Below are positions 45,901 to 53,734 of a stretch of 64,000 nucleotides of DNA, piece after piece. The notes beneath the pieces are model-generated. The model was given only the letters and a program-made list of their open reading frames with translations. It made no database searches and was not told where the DNA came from. The DNA comes from Acidobacteriota bacterium (GTDB lineage: Bacteria; Acidobacteriota; Terriglobia; Terriglobales; Acidobacteriaceae), in contig JABCZL010000017.1 of NCBI GenBank assembly GCA_013289685.1, positions 59,708 through 123,707 of the forward strand, written 5' to 3'. Position 1 is the stretch's first letter, and every line of letters starts with the position of its first letter. The translations under genes were made by a program, and so were the position numbers.

Positions 45901-46695
45901 CAGGATTCCGACGCCGGCAAAGTAGGGATAAATGATCTGTTGGGTCGGCGAGAAAAGGTATTCGCTTCCATTGCCGAGAGAACTCTCAAACGTGTTGCCC
46001 GGGAAGCTGCCGAGCGGCGATGCGTGTCCTGGCGTGTTGGCCATGTAATAAATATGGATGGTGAACGGAGCAGGCCAACTGAAGTTCGCAGTGCCCGCAA
46101 CGGATAGCCAATCGAGAGTGATCGTTGGACCTTGACCAGGCAGCCACCTGAAGATAAACGGCGAACGGCGCAGCGTGGCCTGCCAAACAGGATCAGGTCC
46201 TTGATGATTCGCGTTCCAGAAAGGGATCTCGTAGTTGCCGCTGTAAGTGGCCGAGCCTAACTGCGAGCCGTAATCATTGAACGTCACACTGTACGGAGCC
46301 ACGATCGAAACGCCGACGATCGCGTAGAAATCGGAATCGACAAAGCTGATGACGTTCGATCCGAACGGCGATAGACCTGTCTGCGTGTTGACCTTGGCAA
46401 CCAAAGCGTACTGCCTGGCGCCATTCATCCAGAAGTTCAGGACCGTGGTGATGGGATTGTGGCCGAGCAGGAAATCGATATCTTCGACGTACGCTTGCCC
46501 GCCCTTGGCCGTGGCTTTCTTTGATTGATTGGGATTCTTGCGGAGATTGTTGGCCCAGATCATCAACGGCGAGACTTTCGTTATGCCGTAGATCACTGGA
46601 ATGGCCGCGCCGTAAACAGCCGCCTGTGGCAGGATGCCGGCAGCCCAAGGCTTGATCTTCGACTTCTTAAATACTTGCACGTTCGACTCCGGCAA
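42958..46695 (-). CDS. Tail-tip / baseplate hub protein (GTA-like)
   Basis: 1245 residues. Its position after tape measure, DUF2460, DUF2163 and NlpC/P60 genes is that of the gene transfer agent gp15/lambda J-type tail-tip protein. The middle has a phage-tail_3-like stretch (WLTDIGKAANVAFVWSGFKL). The C-terminus has beta-rich receptor-binding-like repeats. Its C-terminal third is Asn/Thr/Gly-rich, suggesting fibre-like domains. Confidence 0.8.
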   Translation of the reverse strand: MPESNVQVFKKSKIKPWAAGILPQAAVYGAAIPVIYGITKVSPLMIWANNLRKNPNQSKKATAKGGQAYVEDIDFLLGHNPITTVLNFWMNGARQYALVAKVNTQTGLSPFGSNVISFVDSDFYAIVGVSIVAPYSVTFNDYGSQLGSATYSGNYEIPFWNANHQGPDPVWQATLRRSPFIFRWLPGQGPTITLDWLSVAGTANFSWPAPFTIHIYYMANTPGHASPLGSFPGNTFESSLGNGSEYLFSPTQQIIYPYFAGVGILGADVGMSQTLPLFNYEVMGGFPLMINGADTPAAGDADFIDMIEDIFKSGPTQTAIGGSSGLGEIQHGLSCNNFPGIVQSKSYSEIFGNGGKLSFDLPNTKGNWLIGIITVGTAADLEISDAAGNSWTKVFPTGTSAVHQQVFYAQVAANTAANNLVTFAPINFAAWNIDMAILEVAGLDTIDQIITASGTGPATTAITTTNAAQNPEFLCNIILVPPSSADTALNTKAASHWFRNVTSALYLWVDGRLIRYPNIFQVSNDISHSSTWIQVIFAFKNSTPPSYPSLFPLGDILDDQVGGTLDVARKQCQANGLWGSLAMTSQRKASDWLTDIGKAANVAFVWSGFKLKVIPWSEVSSVGNGAIYNAPTGPGPIANLTIADFISGDASQPPITVERKAQVDSWPLQAITHPNRANDYDAVTSSQPEQSTVAIYGIRKDTPVQLDMVVREQVSQMLLGIFVRRLTQIRNTYKFKLNAKWSLLEPMDLITLPINALMPFPVEAQANVPTVPVRITSVQESDTFELDCEAEPFIYGVHDPRGGNQGTVEYTQTTPNQPSTAIPAAVNTPIFIEPVSRLTQNPTMPQLWIAVSDSDPNYGGCFVYVSTDGANSYNQIGPPIIGSAITGVLTSNWPAHADEDTTNDLALDLTESIGVLASYQVADEDAFTYPCYVAGGNATIPYELMTYAVATLTATSKYTLKATGGGTNHLRRAVFGAPAVSNGVLHSTPGRFCFLGPLSLGEVSQGILKLNMDPNWIGKTLHFKFVQFSQNRFGTASLTAVTDYPYTPTGTVGSTSSQNVLQYTISPASPLSQTTATNIAMAQTTATFPSNQTVYNARNFTIADPGAGNTQIYYVTIYDPGYVGDTPGATNLTSFIGTTLASVNYLQPGYIYMGSVVANHTATNNTVNPGGQPAPTSNAFVQLSINPANPGNFTVAHGLGHTPIVVDIAMTSAGAIWLQSPTPFDATNLYLVASDAGLTARVFLL

Positions 46696-47179
46696 TCCTA
46701 TCCGACCAGCGCGCTACCACGTCAAAGATCGCTACTTCGTGGCCGGACCAGAGCCAATGAAGGCTCGCATCAGCTTGTTCTACGCCGTAGCCTGCCGCGT
46801 GGATTACTGTTGGCCACTTTACGATGATGCCGCCGTGATTGTAGACCTTGCTCTCTGGACCCCTTATGAGGGCGATATTCCCTGGCGACGCCTCAAGCGT
46901 GCTCCACGAAACTCCCTCAAGAACTTTGTAGCCGTGGCGCAGCACGCGCAGCATGTATTTCTCGGTTGTGGTGTGGCACCACCAGTCACCTGAATAAACC
47001 CCGAGTTCCTCTTCGTTGACTAGCCCGCAGTTTTGGAGGACGCATAAAATGAAGGAAGCGCAATCAACCCCTGCTCCTTTGACCATGGCACCAGCGTGAT
47101 ATGGAGTTCCACGAAACGACAACGCCTCCGCAATGATGCGGTCTCGCAATGCGCTCATCGATTCCATCTGGCTACCCAT
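46667..47179 (-). CDS. NlpC/P60 tail peptidoglycan hydrolase
   Basis: 170 residues. RGTPYHAGAMVKGAGVDCAS (catalytic Cys) and YNHGGIIVKWPTVIHAA (His) are the NlpC/P60 motifs as in GTA gp14. It opens peptidoglycan during entry. Its start overlaps the DUF2163 stop (TGATG) and its end overlaps the tip gene by 29 bp. Confidence 0.88.
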   Translation of the reverse strand: MGSQMESMSALRDRIIAEALSFRGTPYHAGAMVKGAGVDCASFILCVLQNCGLVNEEELGVYSGDWWCHTTTEKYMLRVLRHGYKVLEGVSWSTLEASPGNIALIRGPESKVYNHGGIIVKWPTVIHAAGYGVEQADASLHWLWSGHEVAIFDVVARWSDRIAGVERASI

Positions 47180-48099
47180 CAGAGCGCACTAGTCGCAACG
47201 GGTACGAAAGGGAAGCCAAAATACGATCCGTCCTGTAAATGTCGCGGGAAGGCAATGCTTGCCGCAAACCTGTCGTTAGTTCCAGGGATCCACGGCATCG
47301 GCTTGAGCAATAGGAACTGGTTGTAGTTCACGCTCGAAATCGTCACCGATTGATTATCTTGGATCGTGCTGAACATGCCCGCCAAAGTTGATCCGGAGAC
47401 AAACAGGAACAGCACAAAACCGTTTATGAAAACATGGTTCGGGAAAATGGTATTCGCAATCGGCGATGCACACACCGCGTTGATGACGTTCGTGGTGGAC
47501 TGCGGGCCGATAGTGAACTGAGGAACAGCTGTGGTGCCGGCCGGAGGCGTGAATGCCTTGAAGGCCGCAAGCGCATTGGTCACTTCGACGGTCTGCGTCG
47601 GAACGTTTTCGTTGACCACATCGAGAAACGAGTTGACCGTGAACTGGATGTCTCCGCGCCTGAAAGTTGTATCGGCGATTCGGCCGCCAAACAGTTCCAT
47701 CGCGCCCCAAGTATTCGCATCGCCAGCCGTAGGCATGAACGTCTTCCAGACGCGCACGCGCCAGTTATCGTAAAAACCGATGTTCGCGAGCTCGTAGGGT
47801 CCCGCGGTCTGCGTGTTCACCGTCCAGGGCACAAGCTTTGGCGACCAGGTGAGATCGAGCGAGGAAACTTCAAGGCCGATCTTTGTTCCTACTGTTCCTC
47901 TTCTGATGTTTGCGGGAAGGAATGTGCCCCACAGCGGCCAACTGAGTGGCGACTCGTAATCGGTCAGCCACCACGCCATCGGATCTTCTGGCTCGCCGAT
48001 CAGGTAGAGATGGGCCATCCGAAATGTGTGGCCGGCGAGCAGGGCGGCTGCAACCGTTGCAGTGGTATCAACTCCAGCTCCGCTGAGGACCTGCCTCAT
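47179..48099 (-). CDS. DUF2163-like tail protein (GTA gp13-like)
   Basis: 306 residues. The first 180 or so residues (AHLYLIGEPEDPMAWWLTDY, then RRGDIQFTVNSFLDVVNENV) fit the DUF2163/phage BR0599-type tail proteins that sit between DUF2460 and NlpC/P60 in GTA-like tails. ATGA overlap with the DUF2460-like gene. Confidence 0.8.
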   Translation of the reverse strand: MRQVLSGAGVDTTATVAAALLAGHTFRMAHLYLIGEPEDPMAWWLTDYESPLSWPLWGTFLPANIRRGTVGTKIGLEVSSLDLTWSPKLVPWTVNTQTAGPYELANIGFYDNWRVRVWKTFMPTAGDANTWGAMELFGGRIADTTFRRGDIQFTVNSFLDVVNENVPTQTVEVTNALAAFKAFTPPAGTTAVPQFTIGPQSTTNVINAVCASPIANTIFPNHVFINGFVLFLFVSGSTLAGMFSTIQDNQSVTISSVNYNQFLLLKPMPWIPGTNDRFAASIAFPRHLQDGSYFGFPFVPVATSAL

Positions 48100-49010
48100 A
48101 CGGTCGGCACACGAGAGCTCATCAGTTCAAGCATTCCCTTTCCGTTCTTTGTGCTCTGTCCTCCTATAGTCCATAAATTATCCATGAATTTTTCGAAGTC
48201 CTGGCTGTCGGTTTCGAAACGCACGCGGAAATAAAAACTGAAAGAAGCCGTGATCGGCCCTGCCGGACCCGGGTTGTAGCCTTGATCTGTCCAGACTAGT
48301 GAGCCGGTGCCGTCCGGAGTAGTGCCGCCGGTATCGTTCCAGGCTGGCTGCGAGGCTCCGGACGTACCGGCTGTCGTGACTTTCTGGATGTGGCCCGCCG
48401 GATCCAGAATCGTGTTATTGAGCAGATAAGCGTGACCGCTCTGCCAAACGCCGTTCGTCGTGGGATTGGTCCACTTGATGTACATGCCCATGAAGGAAAA
48501 CCCAGGTATTGCTAGGCCTGGCCCGAGAAATGTGTAGTTTGTGCCGCCACCTGTTTGCGTGACACCATTCGCCTTCACGACAAGGCCGGATCCGCTCAAC
48601 GGATTAAGATCGGTGACGTCCTCGTAGAACTGCCCGCCCATCCAGCGCTGGATCGGCGTGTAGTACGTCCCCAAACCATCGTTGACTATTTGCATGGTCT
48701 GCGCGGTGACGGTGTTGTCGTCCGGATCGGTGAACAGGAAGTCGTCGAACTGTCCGTTCCGCGCCATGAAGAAACCCATCAGCGTCGCGAGATCCGTGTA
48801 GGGAGAAAACGGCTTGGTATTGTTCGGGCTAATAAAATTGTCATATAAATATTCGTAGATCAGCCGCCAGTGCCAGATCGGATTGCTCGTTTGGATCACG
48901 CGCACTTCGTACCGATTGGCTGAAGGCTGTACAAAAGTAAACTCCTCAATTTCCTTTAAAACGGTAAACGTCAAACCGTGGATCGCAGAGGGGTAGACAC
49001 TGTTGCTCAT
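48096..49010 (-). CDS. DUF2460-like tail protein with inserted domain
   Basis: 304 residues. The N-terminal HWRLIYEYL and the DDFLFTDPDDNTVT segment, with C-terminal FRVRFETDSQDFEKF, match DUF2460 (GTA gp12). A domain of about 60 residues is inserted near residues 200-265 (WQSGHAYLLNNTILDPAGHI), similar to small modules found in phage fibres. Confidence 0.8.
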   Translation of the reverse strand: MSNSVYPSAIHGLTFTVLKEIEEFTFVQPSANRYEVRVIQTSNPIWHWRLIYEYLYDNFISPNNTKPFSPYTDLATLMGFFMARNGQFDDFLFTDPDDNTVTAQTMQIVNDGLGTYYTPIQRWMGGQFYEDVTDLNPLSGSGLVVKANGVTQTGGGTNYTFLGPGLAIPGFSFMGMYIKWTNPTTNGVWQSGHAYLLNNTILDPAGHIQKVTTAGTSGASQPAWNDTGGTTPDGTGSLVWTDQGYNPGPAGPITASFSFYFRVRFETDSQDFEKFMDNLWTIGGQSTKNGKGMLELMSSRVPTV

Positions 49011-51316
49011 AGGCTCGGCAGCTCCCCGCGGCGGATGCCCATCCGCACGGCCCTAATGATGTCGTCATGGGATAGATTATTGTTGCGTGCGTTGATATTC
49101 ACGCCGATGTTCTGGCGCTTCGACGAAGTGTTGGTAACACCACCGCCAGCAATAATGCGCTGGAGTCCGGTTGAAAGTGATTCAGGCAGAACCATTTCTT
49201 TCGCGTGTGCGAAGATGGCCATGTTTTCGGGAACGAGCGCGCCGCGCTGGGCCTGCCCCACAGCTTCCGTCTCAGCGAAAGCGGCGCCAGCGATGCCAGG
49301 AGCCGCCGATATGTTTAGAGGGAATGGCAACGCCGTCATGACAGAGGCGAAAGCGCCAGCCGCTGCGAGACCGGCATCCATCTGAATCAGGGCCTCATCA
49401 GTCGTGAGCTTTATGGCCGCCTTGGTTGCCCCACCGCTTACCAGCGTAGCGATGCTTTTGGCCAGTGAACTTTTCTCCAACAAATCCACGATGATGAAAT
49501 GCTCGGCCCATTTCAGGCCCATCTGCAAGATATCGTTGGCAACCGATGCCAGAATGGTGTTGCCCATTTTTATGAATATGGTGCTGACTTTCGTGGTGCT
49601 GGTGATCAGCTCGTTCGCGACCCGGGCGAAAGCCTGGTTGATTCCGGTGAACGCTTTGGTCCAAAACTCTTCCACCTTCAGCGCTGCCTGCTGTTGGCTT
49701 AGTGCGATCTGATTGTCGATGGACTTGATCTTGTTGGCGCTATCCTGTACGGCCTTAACTTCCTCGTTCAAGAATGCTTGGTATTTGGCGCGTGTCTCTG
49801 GCGTCGCGCCGGCCAAAAACGCAGTCTCGCCTGCACTTCCGGATGCCGCGCCAGTCAAAAGATTCCTTTGTTTTTCCAGGCCTTCGATGATGATGCGCAG
49901 CTTGTCATCTTCCAGCTTCTTGAGACCCTCCAGTTCCTGGATGTCGAGGGCCTGATTGATATTCAGTCTCGCGAGCCCTGTGACATGTGCGATGTCGAGT
50001 TTTACTGCTGCGATAGCTTTGGTCGACGCCAGCGTTTTTTCCTCTTCGGCAATCGAAGCCAGAGCCATTTCCTCATTTGTTTTCCTTGTCTCCTCGGCCG
50101 CCTTGAGTTGAGCTTCAGACCCGGCTATGAAACGTTTGGTGCTTTCAGCGTCCTGTTCTTCTTTGCTCCTTGTTGCGAACTCGTCTTCAAGCTTAATCGC
50201 GGCTTCGATTCCATCGGCCACCGTACGCCAATACTTGGTTGCTGCTTTATCTTGCTCCAGGAACAGGTCTACGGCTTGCCTCGCGCGCTTTTCTCTTTCT
50301 TTCTCAGCGTCAGCCACACCGGTGGCCACGTCCTTCGGAATATCCACTAACTGTATTTCCTGTATTTTTTTGGCCGTTTCATCAATGGCCTTTTGGGCTT
50401 CGGACATTTTCGCCGTGAGTTCGTCCCATGCCTTACTGCCGGCGCGAACACCGCCAACATGCTGGTCCATCGCCACACCGAGGCGTTCATGCGTTTCAGG
50501 ATCGAAAATCTCGATGTCCTTGCTCATTCCGTCACGCTGCGTTTGAAGATCGCGCAAAGTAACCGTTTGCTCCTGGAGCAACTTGGCGTAGTCCTTGGCT
50601 GCGGCTATTTCATCCTTGACGGCAACGGTGCTCTTCTCCGATCCTGTGAGACCTATCTGATTCAGGTTGCGCTGCTCGATTCCAAGCTTGGTGATCCAGA
50701 CCAGTTGTTCTTGGTTGGCTTTCACCGAATCCTCGTAGGCCTTTTGAGCTGCTTTATCCCAGCCTTCGAATGCGTCAACGGCGTCTCCTATTTTGGAGAT
50801 CATGTCGACGAGGAGTTCGATGAAGCCGACTACCAGAAATGCAGGGAAAAGATCGTTAATAATTGGAATCAATCCAGACATTCGGGACGCGAGGCGAGCG
50901 AAAGCATATTCCATGCCGCCGACGCTGTCGGTTGCGGCTCCCAAGATCTCTCGTGCTTTCGCGCCAGCAATCGCAGTCTGTTCGAATCCTACGCCGGCAC
51001 CTACTGCGGCCTTGGCTACCCGTTCCAGTTGAGGAGCGGCAACGCCGGCAGCTGAGCCAACGGCAGCAACGGCTGTCGCAGCTTCTTTACTGCTGTAACC
51101 GAGCGCTTCAAGAGAAGCGGCCGCGGCGGTGGCGCTGCTGCCCTGCTCCAAATAGCGTGCTGCCGTAGCCTGCGATGCGTCGCCAGCAACCCTGGCCGCC
51201 TCGCCAACTTCCTTGAACTTCGTGGCAAGAATACTTACAGCTTCTGAGGCTGATTTGGCGCCGGCTGTGATTGGTCCAACGTCAAACTCTGTCGCGATCT
51301 TCAGTGTGTCTGCCAT
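49007..51316 (-). CDS. Tail tape-measure protein
   Basis: 769 residues. Long helical and coiled-coil segments, a hydrophobic stretch (IIPIVNDL-like region then PAFLVVGFIELLVDMI near residues 155-175) and an Ala-rich C-terminus. Its place right after the frameshifted chaperones is diagnostic. At about 0.15 nm per residue the tail would be roughly 115 nm long (rule of thumb). Confidence 0.92.
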   Translation of the reverse strand: MADTLKIATEFDVGPITAGAKSASEAVSILATKFKEVGEAARVAGDASQATAARYLEQGSSATAAAASLEALGYSSKEAATAVAAVGSAAGVAAPQLERVAKAAVGAGVGFEQTAIAGAKAREILGAATDSVGGMEYAFARLASRMSGLIPIINDLFPAFLVVGFIELLVDMISKIGDAVDAFEGWDKAAQKAYEDSVKANQEQLVWITKLGIEQRNLNQIGLTGSEKSTVAVKDEIAAAKDYAKLLQEQTVTLRDLQTQRDGMSKDIEIFDPETHERLGVAMDQHVGGVRAGSKAWDELTAKMSEAQKAIDETAKKIQEIQLVDIPKDVATGVADAEKEREKRARQAVDLFLEQDKAATKYWRTVADGIEAAIKLEDEFATRSKEEQDAESTKRFIAGSEAQLKAAEETRKTNEEMALASIAEEEKTLASTKAIAAVKLDIAHVTGLARLNINQALDIQELEGLKKLEDDKLRIIIEGLEKQRNLLTGAASGSAGETAFLAGATPETRAKYQAFLNEEVKAVQDSANKIKSIDNQIALSQQQAALKVEEFWTKAFTGINQAFARVANELITSTTKVSTIFIKMGNTILASVANDILQMGLKWAEHFIIVDLLEKSSLAKSIATLVSGGATKAAIKLTTDEALIQMDAGLAAAGAFASVMTALPFPLNISAAPGIAGAAFAETEAVGQAQRGALVPENMAIFAHAKEMVLPESLSTGLQRIIAGGGVTNTSSKRQNIGVNINARNNNLSHDDIIRAVRMGIRRGELPSL

Positions 51317-51324
51317 GCGGTCCT

Positions 51325-51753
51325 TTATTGTGGCGGAGGAATGTTCATGTGCTCGCCGCGCTTAGAGCGCGCCACGGCTTCTTGAATATGGCCTGGCGCA
51401 CAATCCAAGTGCCGTGCGCCAGTGACGGACTGCAGCGCCATGCGAACATCTTCAGCGGATGGTGATGGACGCGCTGGGCGCGCTGAGCTGCCAGTTCCTT
51501 GCAACTGATAAACAAATGTTTCATCGCCCATTTCTTTCGCTCGCTGTTCCCGCCACGGCTGTTTTTTAGACTCGAATCCGACGAAAGCTCGCACGAGTTC
51601 GTGCACGGGCGGATACTCGTTCCAATACTCCACCAAGTTTCCCACAAACATAAAATCCATCGCGCCCACATCTTCTGGCGATAGCCCTAGCGCGGTAGCA
51701 ATGCGGTTGCGGCATCGAATCAGGGCTACGTCGATGTCGCCAACGCTTCCCCC
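51325..51753 (-). CDS. Tail-assembly chaperone, frameshift-extended part (GT-like)
   Basis: This frame has no proper start near its beginning: it opens just after a TAA at the end of the upstream chaperone gene. It is entered by a -1 shift at GGGGG (51753-51749), giving GSVGDIDVALIRCRNRIATA, then LGLSPEDVGAMDFMF. The LGLSPED motif is typical of the second chaperone part. A GTG at 51669 could also start a shorter product. It assists loading of tail tubes on the tape measure. Confidence 0.78.
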   Translation of the reverse strand, partial: GGSVGDIDVALIRCRNRIATALGLSPEDVGAMDFMFVGNLVEYWNEYPPVHELVRAFVGFESKKQPWREQRAKEMGDETFVYQLQGTGSSARPARPSPSAEDVRMALQSVTGARHLDCAPGHIQEAVARSKRGEHMNIPPPQ

Positions 51754-52058
51754 GGTTGGGCAAGTTTAATGCCGCTCATTCTGAGGATCTCATCGTGCAA
51801 GTAGAAAACGAAAACCATGTCGAGTTCGGCACGCACCCGCTTAACGTCCCACGGAGCATTGCCGTTGGTATTTCCGGCCGCCTTGTTCAAGGAAGCGCAG
51901 ACCGTTTGGAGCACTCGCTCGGTCCAGTCTGCTTCGGTTGGGGGCGGATTTTTCGCTTTCAACTCGCGGTTGGTTTTCAGGTATTCCTCGGCGGCGTCAA
52001 AACTGAACGGGGCTATTTTTACTGTGAATCCGTCCATCGTGATATCACGGATACGCAT
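51726..52058 (-). CDS. Tail-assembly chaperone (G-like)
   Basis: 110 residues from ATG 52058 with AAGGTG upstream. Helical, starting MRIRDITMDGFTVKIAPFSF, in the position of lambda G or GTA gp10. The end contains the slippery site that produces the extended form. Confidence 0.8.
   Translation of the reverse strand: MRIRDITMDGFTVKIAPFSFDAAEEYLKTNRELKAKNPPPTEADWTERVLQTVCASLNKAAGNTNGNAPWDVKRVRAELDMVFVFYLHDEILRMSGIKLAQPGEALATST
51749..51753 (-). other. Probable -1 ribosomal frameshift site (GGGGGA)
   Basis: Within CCG-GGG-GAA of the chaperone gene. A -1 shift here continues into the downstream frame, while the zero frame ends 8 codons later at TAG 51726-51728. The downstream frame is closed by TAA only a few codons upstream, so the shift must happen in this short window. 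Confidence 0.72.
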
Positions 52059-52194
52059 GCTCACCTTCAACTTGTGTTTTGGATTTTTGTGGCTGCGAGC
52101 ATTCCCGCGGGGAGGCCACGGTACTTCTGAACTTCTCTGGCGGATCTCGGGAGCCGCTCAATCTTCCTGCGAGGGCGTCTCCGGATTAAAGTGG

Positions 52195-52232
52195 GTGCCG
52201 AGGAATCAGCTCGGCACCCTAAAGGGAGAATC
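52195..52232 (+). promoter_or_regulatory. Plus-strand copy of hairpin/AAAGGGAGAATC element
   Basis: GTGCCGAG (52195-52202), 7-nt loop, CTCGGCAC (52210-52217), CCT, AAAGGGAGAATC, then AAAC-TTG with only 8 codons (SIALKMS) before a stop. It has the same architecture as the minus-strand copies but no gene of normal size behind it. Probably carried in with the HNH cassette. Confidence 0.6.
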
Positions 52233-52316
52233 AAACTTGAGCATTGCACTCAAGATGTCTTGAAGTGACAACACAGAAGAATGATCCAGACGCGATGATA
52301 GGGAAATCGATTACCT

Positions 52317-52344
52317 TTGTCAACGAAGAGACTTAAAATATAAA
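52317..52344 (+). promoter_or_regulatory. Plus-strand promoter TTGTCA-16-TATAAA
   Basis: TTGTCA and TATAAA each match sigma70 consensus at 5 of 6 positions, spaced 16 nt. It lies 55 bp before the HNH ATG and gives the only plus-strand gene its own transcription. Confidence 0.6.
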
Positions 52345-52398
52345 GGGCCTGCGCCTAGAACGCAGACCCGAAGAGCACCGCACCTAATAGGAGGCGCG

Positions 52399-52890
52399 AT
52401 GGCCTGTCCTACCGATAATACTCTCCAAGAACGATTCTGGAAGCATGTTAATAAAAACGGACCAATCCCGGTGTCATGCCCGGAGTTGGGGCCGTGCTGG
52501 ATTTGGACCGGCTCGGCGAATCAATCCGGGTACGGGCAGATTGGCACGTCCAAAGGTTTGCAAGTAGTCCATCGGCTGCATTGGACGTGGCGACACGGCG
52601 AGATTCCACCAGGAAAAGAAGTGATGCACCGCTGCGATACCACGCGCTGCGTTCGGCTCGGGCATCTATTTCTTGGCACTCACACCGACAACATGCACGA
52701 CATGATGACGAAAGGACGAAACAACCAACCCTCTGGAGATGCACACTATCAGCGGAAGCTGACAAGGGATGATGTGGAAACGATAAGAACCTTGTGGTCG
52801 CAAGGCGTGCCGCAAACGGAACTAGCCAAACGCTACAGCAGGAAGACCAACACCATTTCTAAGATAGTTAACAGAAAGCGCTGGTTATAA
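52399..52890 (+). CDS. HNH homing endonuclease on the plus strand
   Basis: 163 residues. WIWTGSANQSGYGQI and VMHRCDTTRCVRLGHLFLGT, then HTDNMHDM form the HNH_3 core; KLTRDDVETIRTLWSQGVPQ, then a helix-turn-helix (LAKRYSRKTNTISKIV) ends it. AGGAGG at 52389-52394. It is the only plus-strand gene, inserted between the major tail protein and the chaperone, against the direction of the operon. Confidence 0.94.
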   Translation: MACPTDNTLQERFWKHVNKNGPIPVSCPELGPCWIWTGSANQSGYGQIGTSKGLQVVHRLHWTWRHGEIPPGKEVMHRCDTTRCVRLGHLFLGTHTDNMHDMMTKGRNNQPSGDAHYQRKLTRDDVETIRTLWSQGVPQTELAKRYSRKTNTISKIVNRKRWL

Positions 52891-52898
52891 AGTAGGTA

Positions 52899-53669
52899 CT
52901 AGTCCTCGTAAAATTCTCCGACGTAACCGGCCGCATTTGCGAACGCTTGGCCTTCGATATCGGAGATGGTGTAATCGGCGCGCTTGAGAGGAGCAGTGAG
53001 TTTGCCAGCCTTGCAGGCGTAAAGATCCAAATAGTTCGGGATGCCGGCAGTCAGTTCCTGATACGGCTGCGACAGAAGCATTTCAAACTGCGGGCCCCAA
53101 CCTTGAATGTGATTCTGAACGACGAGCACGCGGCCGGTCCCTAGTTGATAGCGGTAGCTGACGAGGATGGCCTTGTTGTTGTCGGACACATTGAACGTGT
53201 ACAAACCGGCGCTGACGTTGTACTGGCCAACAGCGGGGGCTCCAGTGACTTTCTGGAAAAGCTGGAAGTTGGACGCGTAGAGGACGCCCATGTCCTGCGT
53301 GAACACAGCAGAGTGGCTAACCGTGTACGTAGTGCTAACGAGCGTGGTTGCTTCTTGCACCTGCGGCACGCCGCCGCCAGGCCCCGTTCCGGAAGCGTTC
53401 GAGCCGGCCGAGATATTGTCACCAAAATACAGGTTGTTCCACGTGTCGATCGAGAACCGGCCGAAGCCTGCCTTCCACGTGATTTTCTTATCGGAGATCG
53501 CAGTGTCGTCGGGAAACTGGAACTGGCCGCGGAGTTCTTTGATGGTGGCGTCGATGGTGATATCGACGTCCTGCAGGGTAGCGAACCAAATCGGGGATGC
53601 GTTGAAAACGCCGCCGAAGAACGGCCCTGGCAATGCGAAAAGTTGTCCCGCGCCGAAAGCTATTCTCGT
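52899..53669 (-). CDS. Major tail protein (probable ACG start)
   Basis: IAFGAGQLFALPG ... FATLQDVDITIDATIKELRG, then QFQFPDDTAISDKKITWKA matches the family of phage tail-tube proteins that begin with an F-G-x-G-x-L-F motif. With the first standard start (TTG 53633) that motif is lost. ACG at 53669 lies 7 nt after AAGAGGG and keeps it; there is a stop 4 codons further upstream. So the start is probably ACG, giving 256 residues. Confidence 0.85.
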   Translation of the reverse strand, partial: TRIAFGAGQLFALPGPFFGGVFNASPIWFATLQDVDITIDATIKELRGQFQFPDDTAISDKKITWKAGFGRFSIDTWNNLYFGDNISAGSNASGTGPGGGVPQVQEATTLVSTTYTVSHSAVFTQDMGVLYASNFQLFQKVTGAPAVGQYNVSAGLYTFNVSDNNKAILVSYRYQLGTGRVLVVQNHIQGWGPQFEMLLSQPYQELTAGIPNYLDLYACKAGKLTAPLKRADYTISDIEGQAFANAAGYVGEFYED

Positions 53670-53734
53670 ATGGCTACCCTCTTAAACTACGGCGCAAGGC
53701 TAGCCCAAAAAACGTGCAGGAGCAACAACCAAAA

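Larger units (their letters stand above)
52071..52398 (+). other. 328-bp gap: structured leader of the plus-strand HNH gene
   Basis: It holds, left to right on the plus strand: a hairpin/AAAGGGAGAATC element (52195-52232), a CTTGAG/CTCAAG hairpin (52236-52254), a promoter (52317-52344), a CTGCG-CCTAGAA-CGCAG hairpin (about 52350-52368) and AGGAGG (52389-52394). On the minus strand a short frame (52067-52249, GTG start) exists but has no ribosome-binding site. Confidence 0.55.

Noticed and set aside
51345..51671. Alternative minus-strand frame overlapping the chaperone extension
   Set aside because: Out of frame with the frameshift product that contains the family motif LGLSPED; composition is shadow-like.
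52067..52249. Minus-strand 60-residue frame upstream of the chaperone gene
   Set aside because: Its GTG lacks a ribosome-binding site, and its first half reads across the palindromic leader. The last half (Arg-rich) could be a gene remnant, but support is too weak for annotation.
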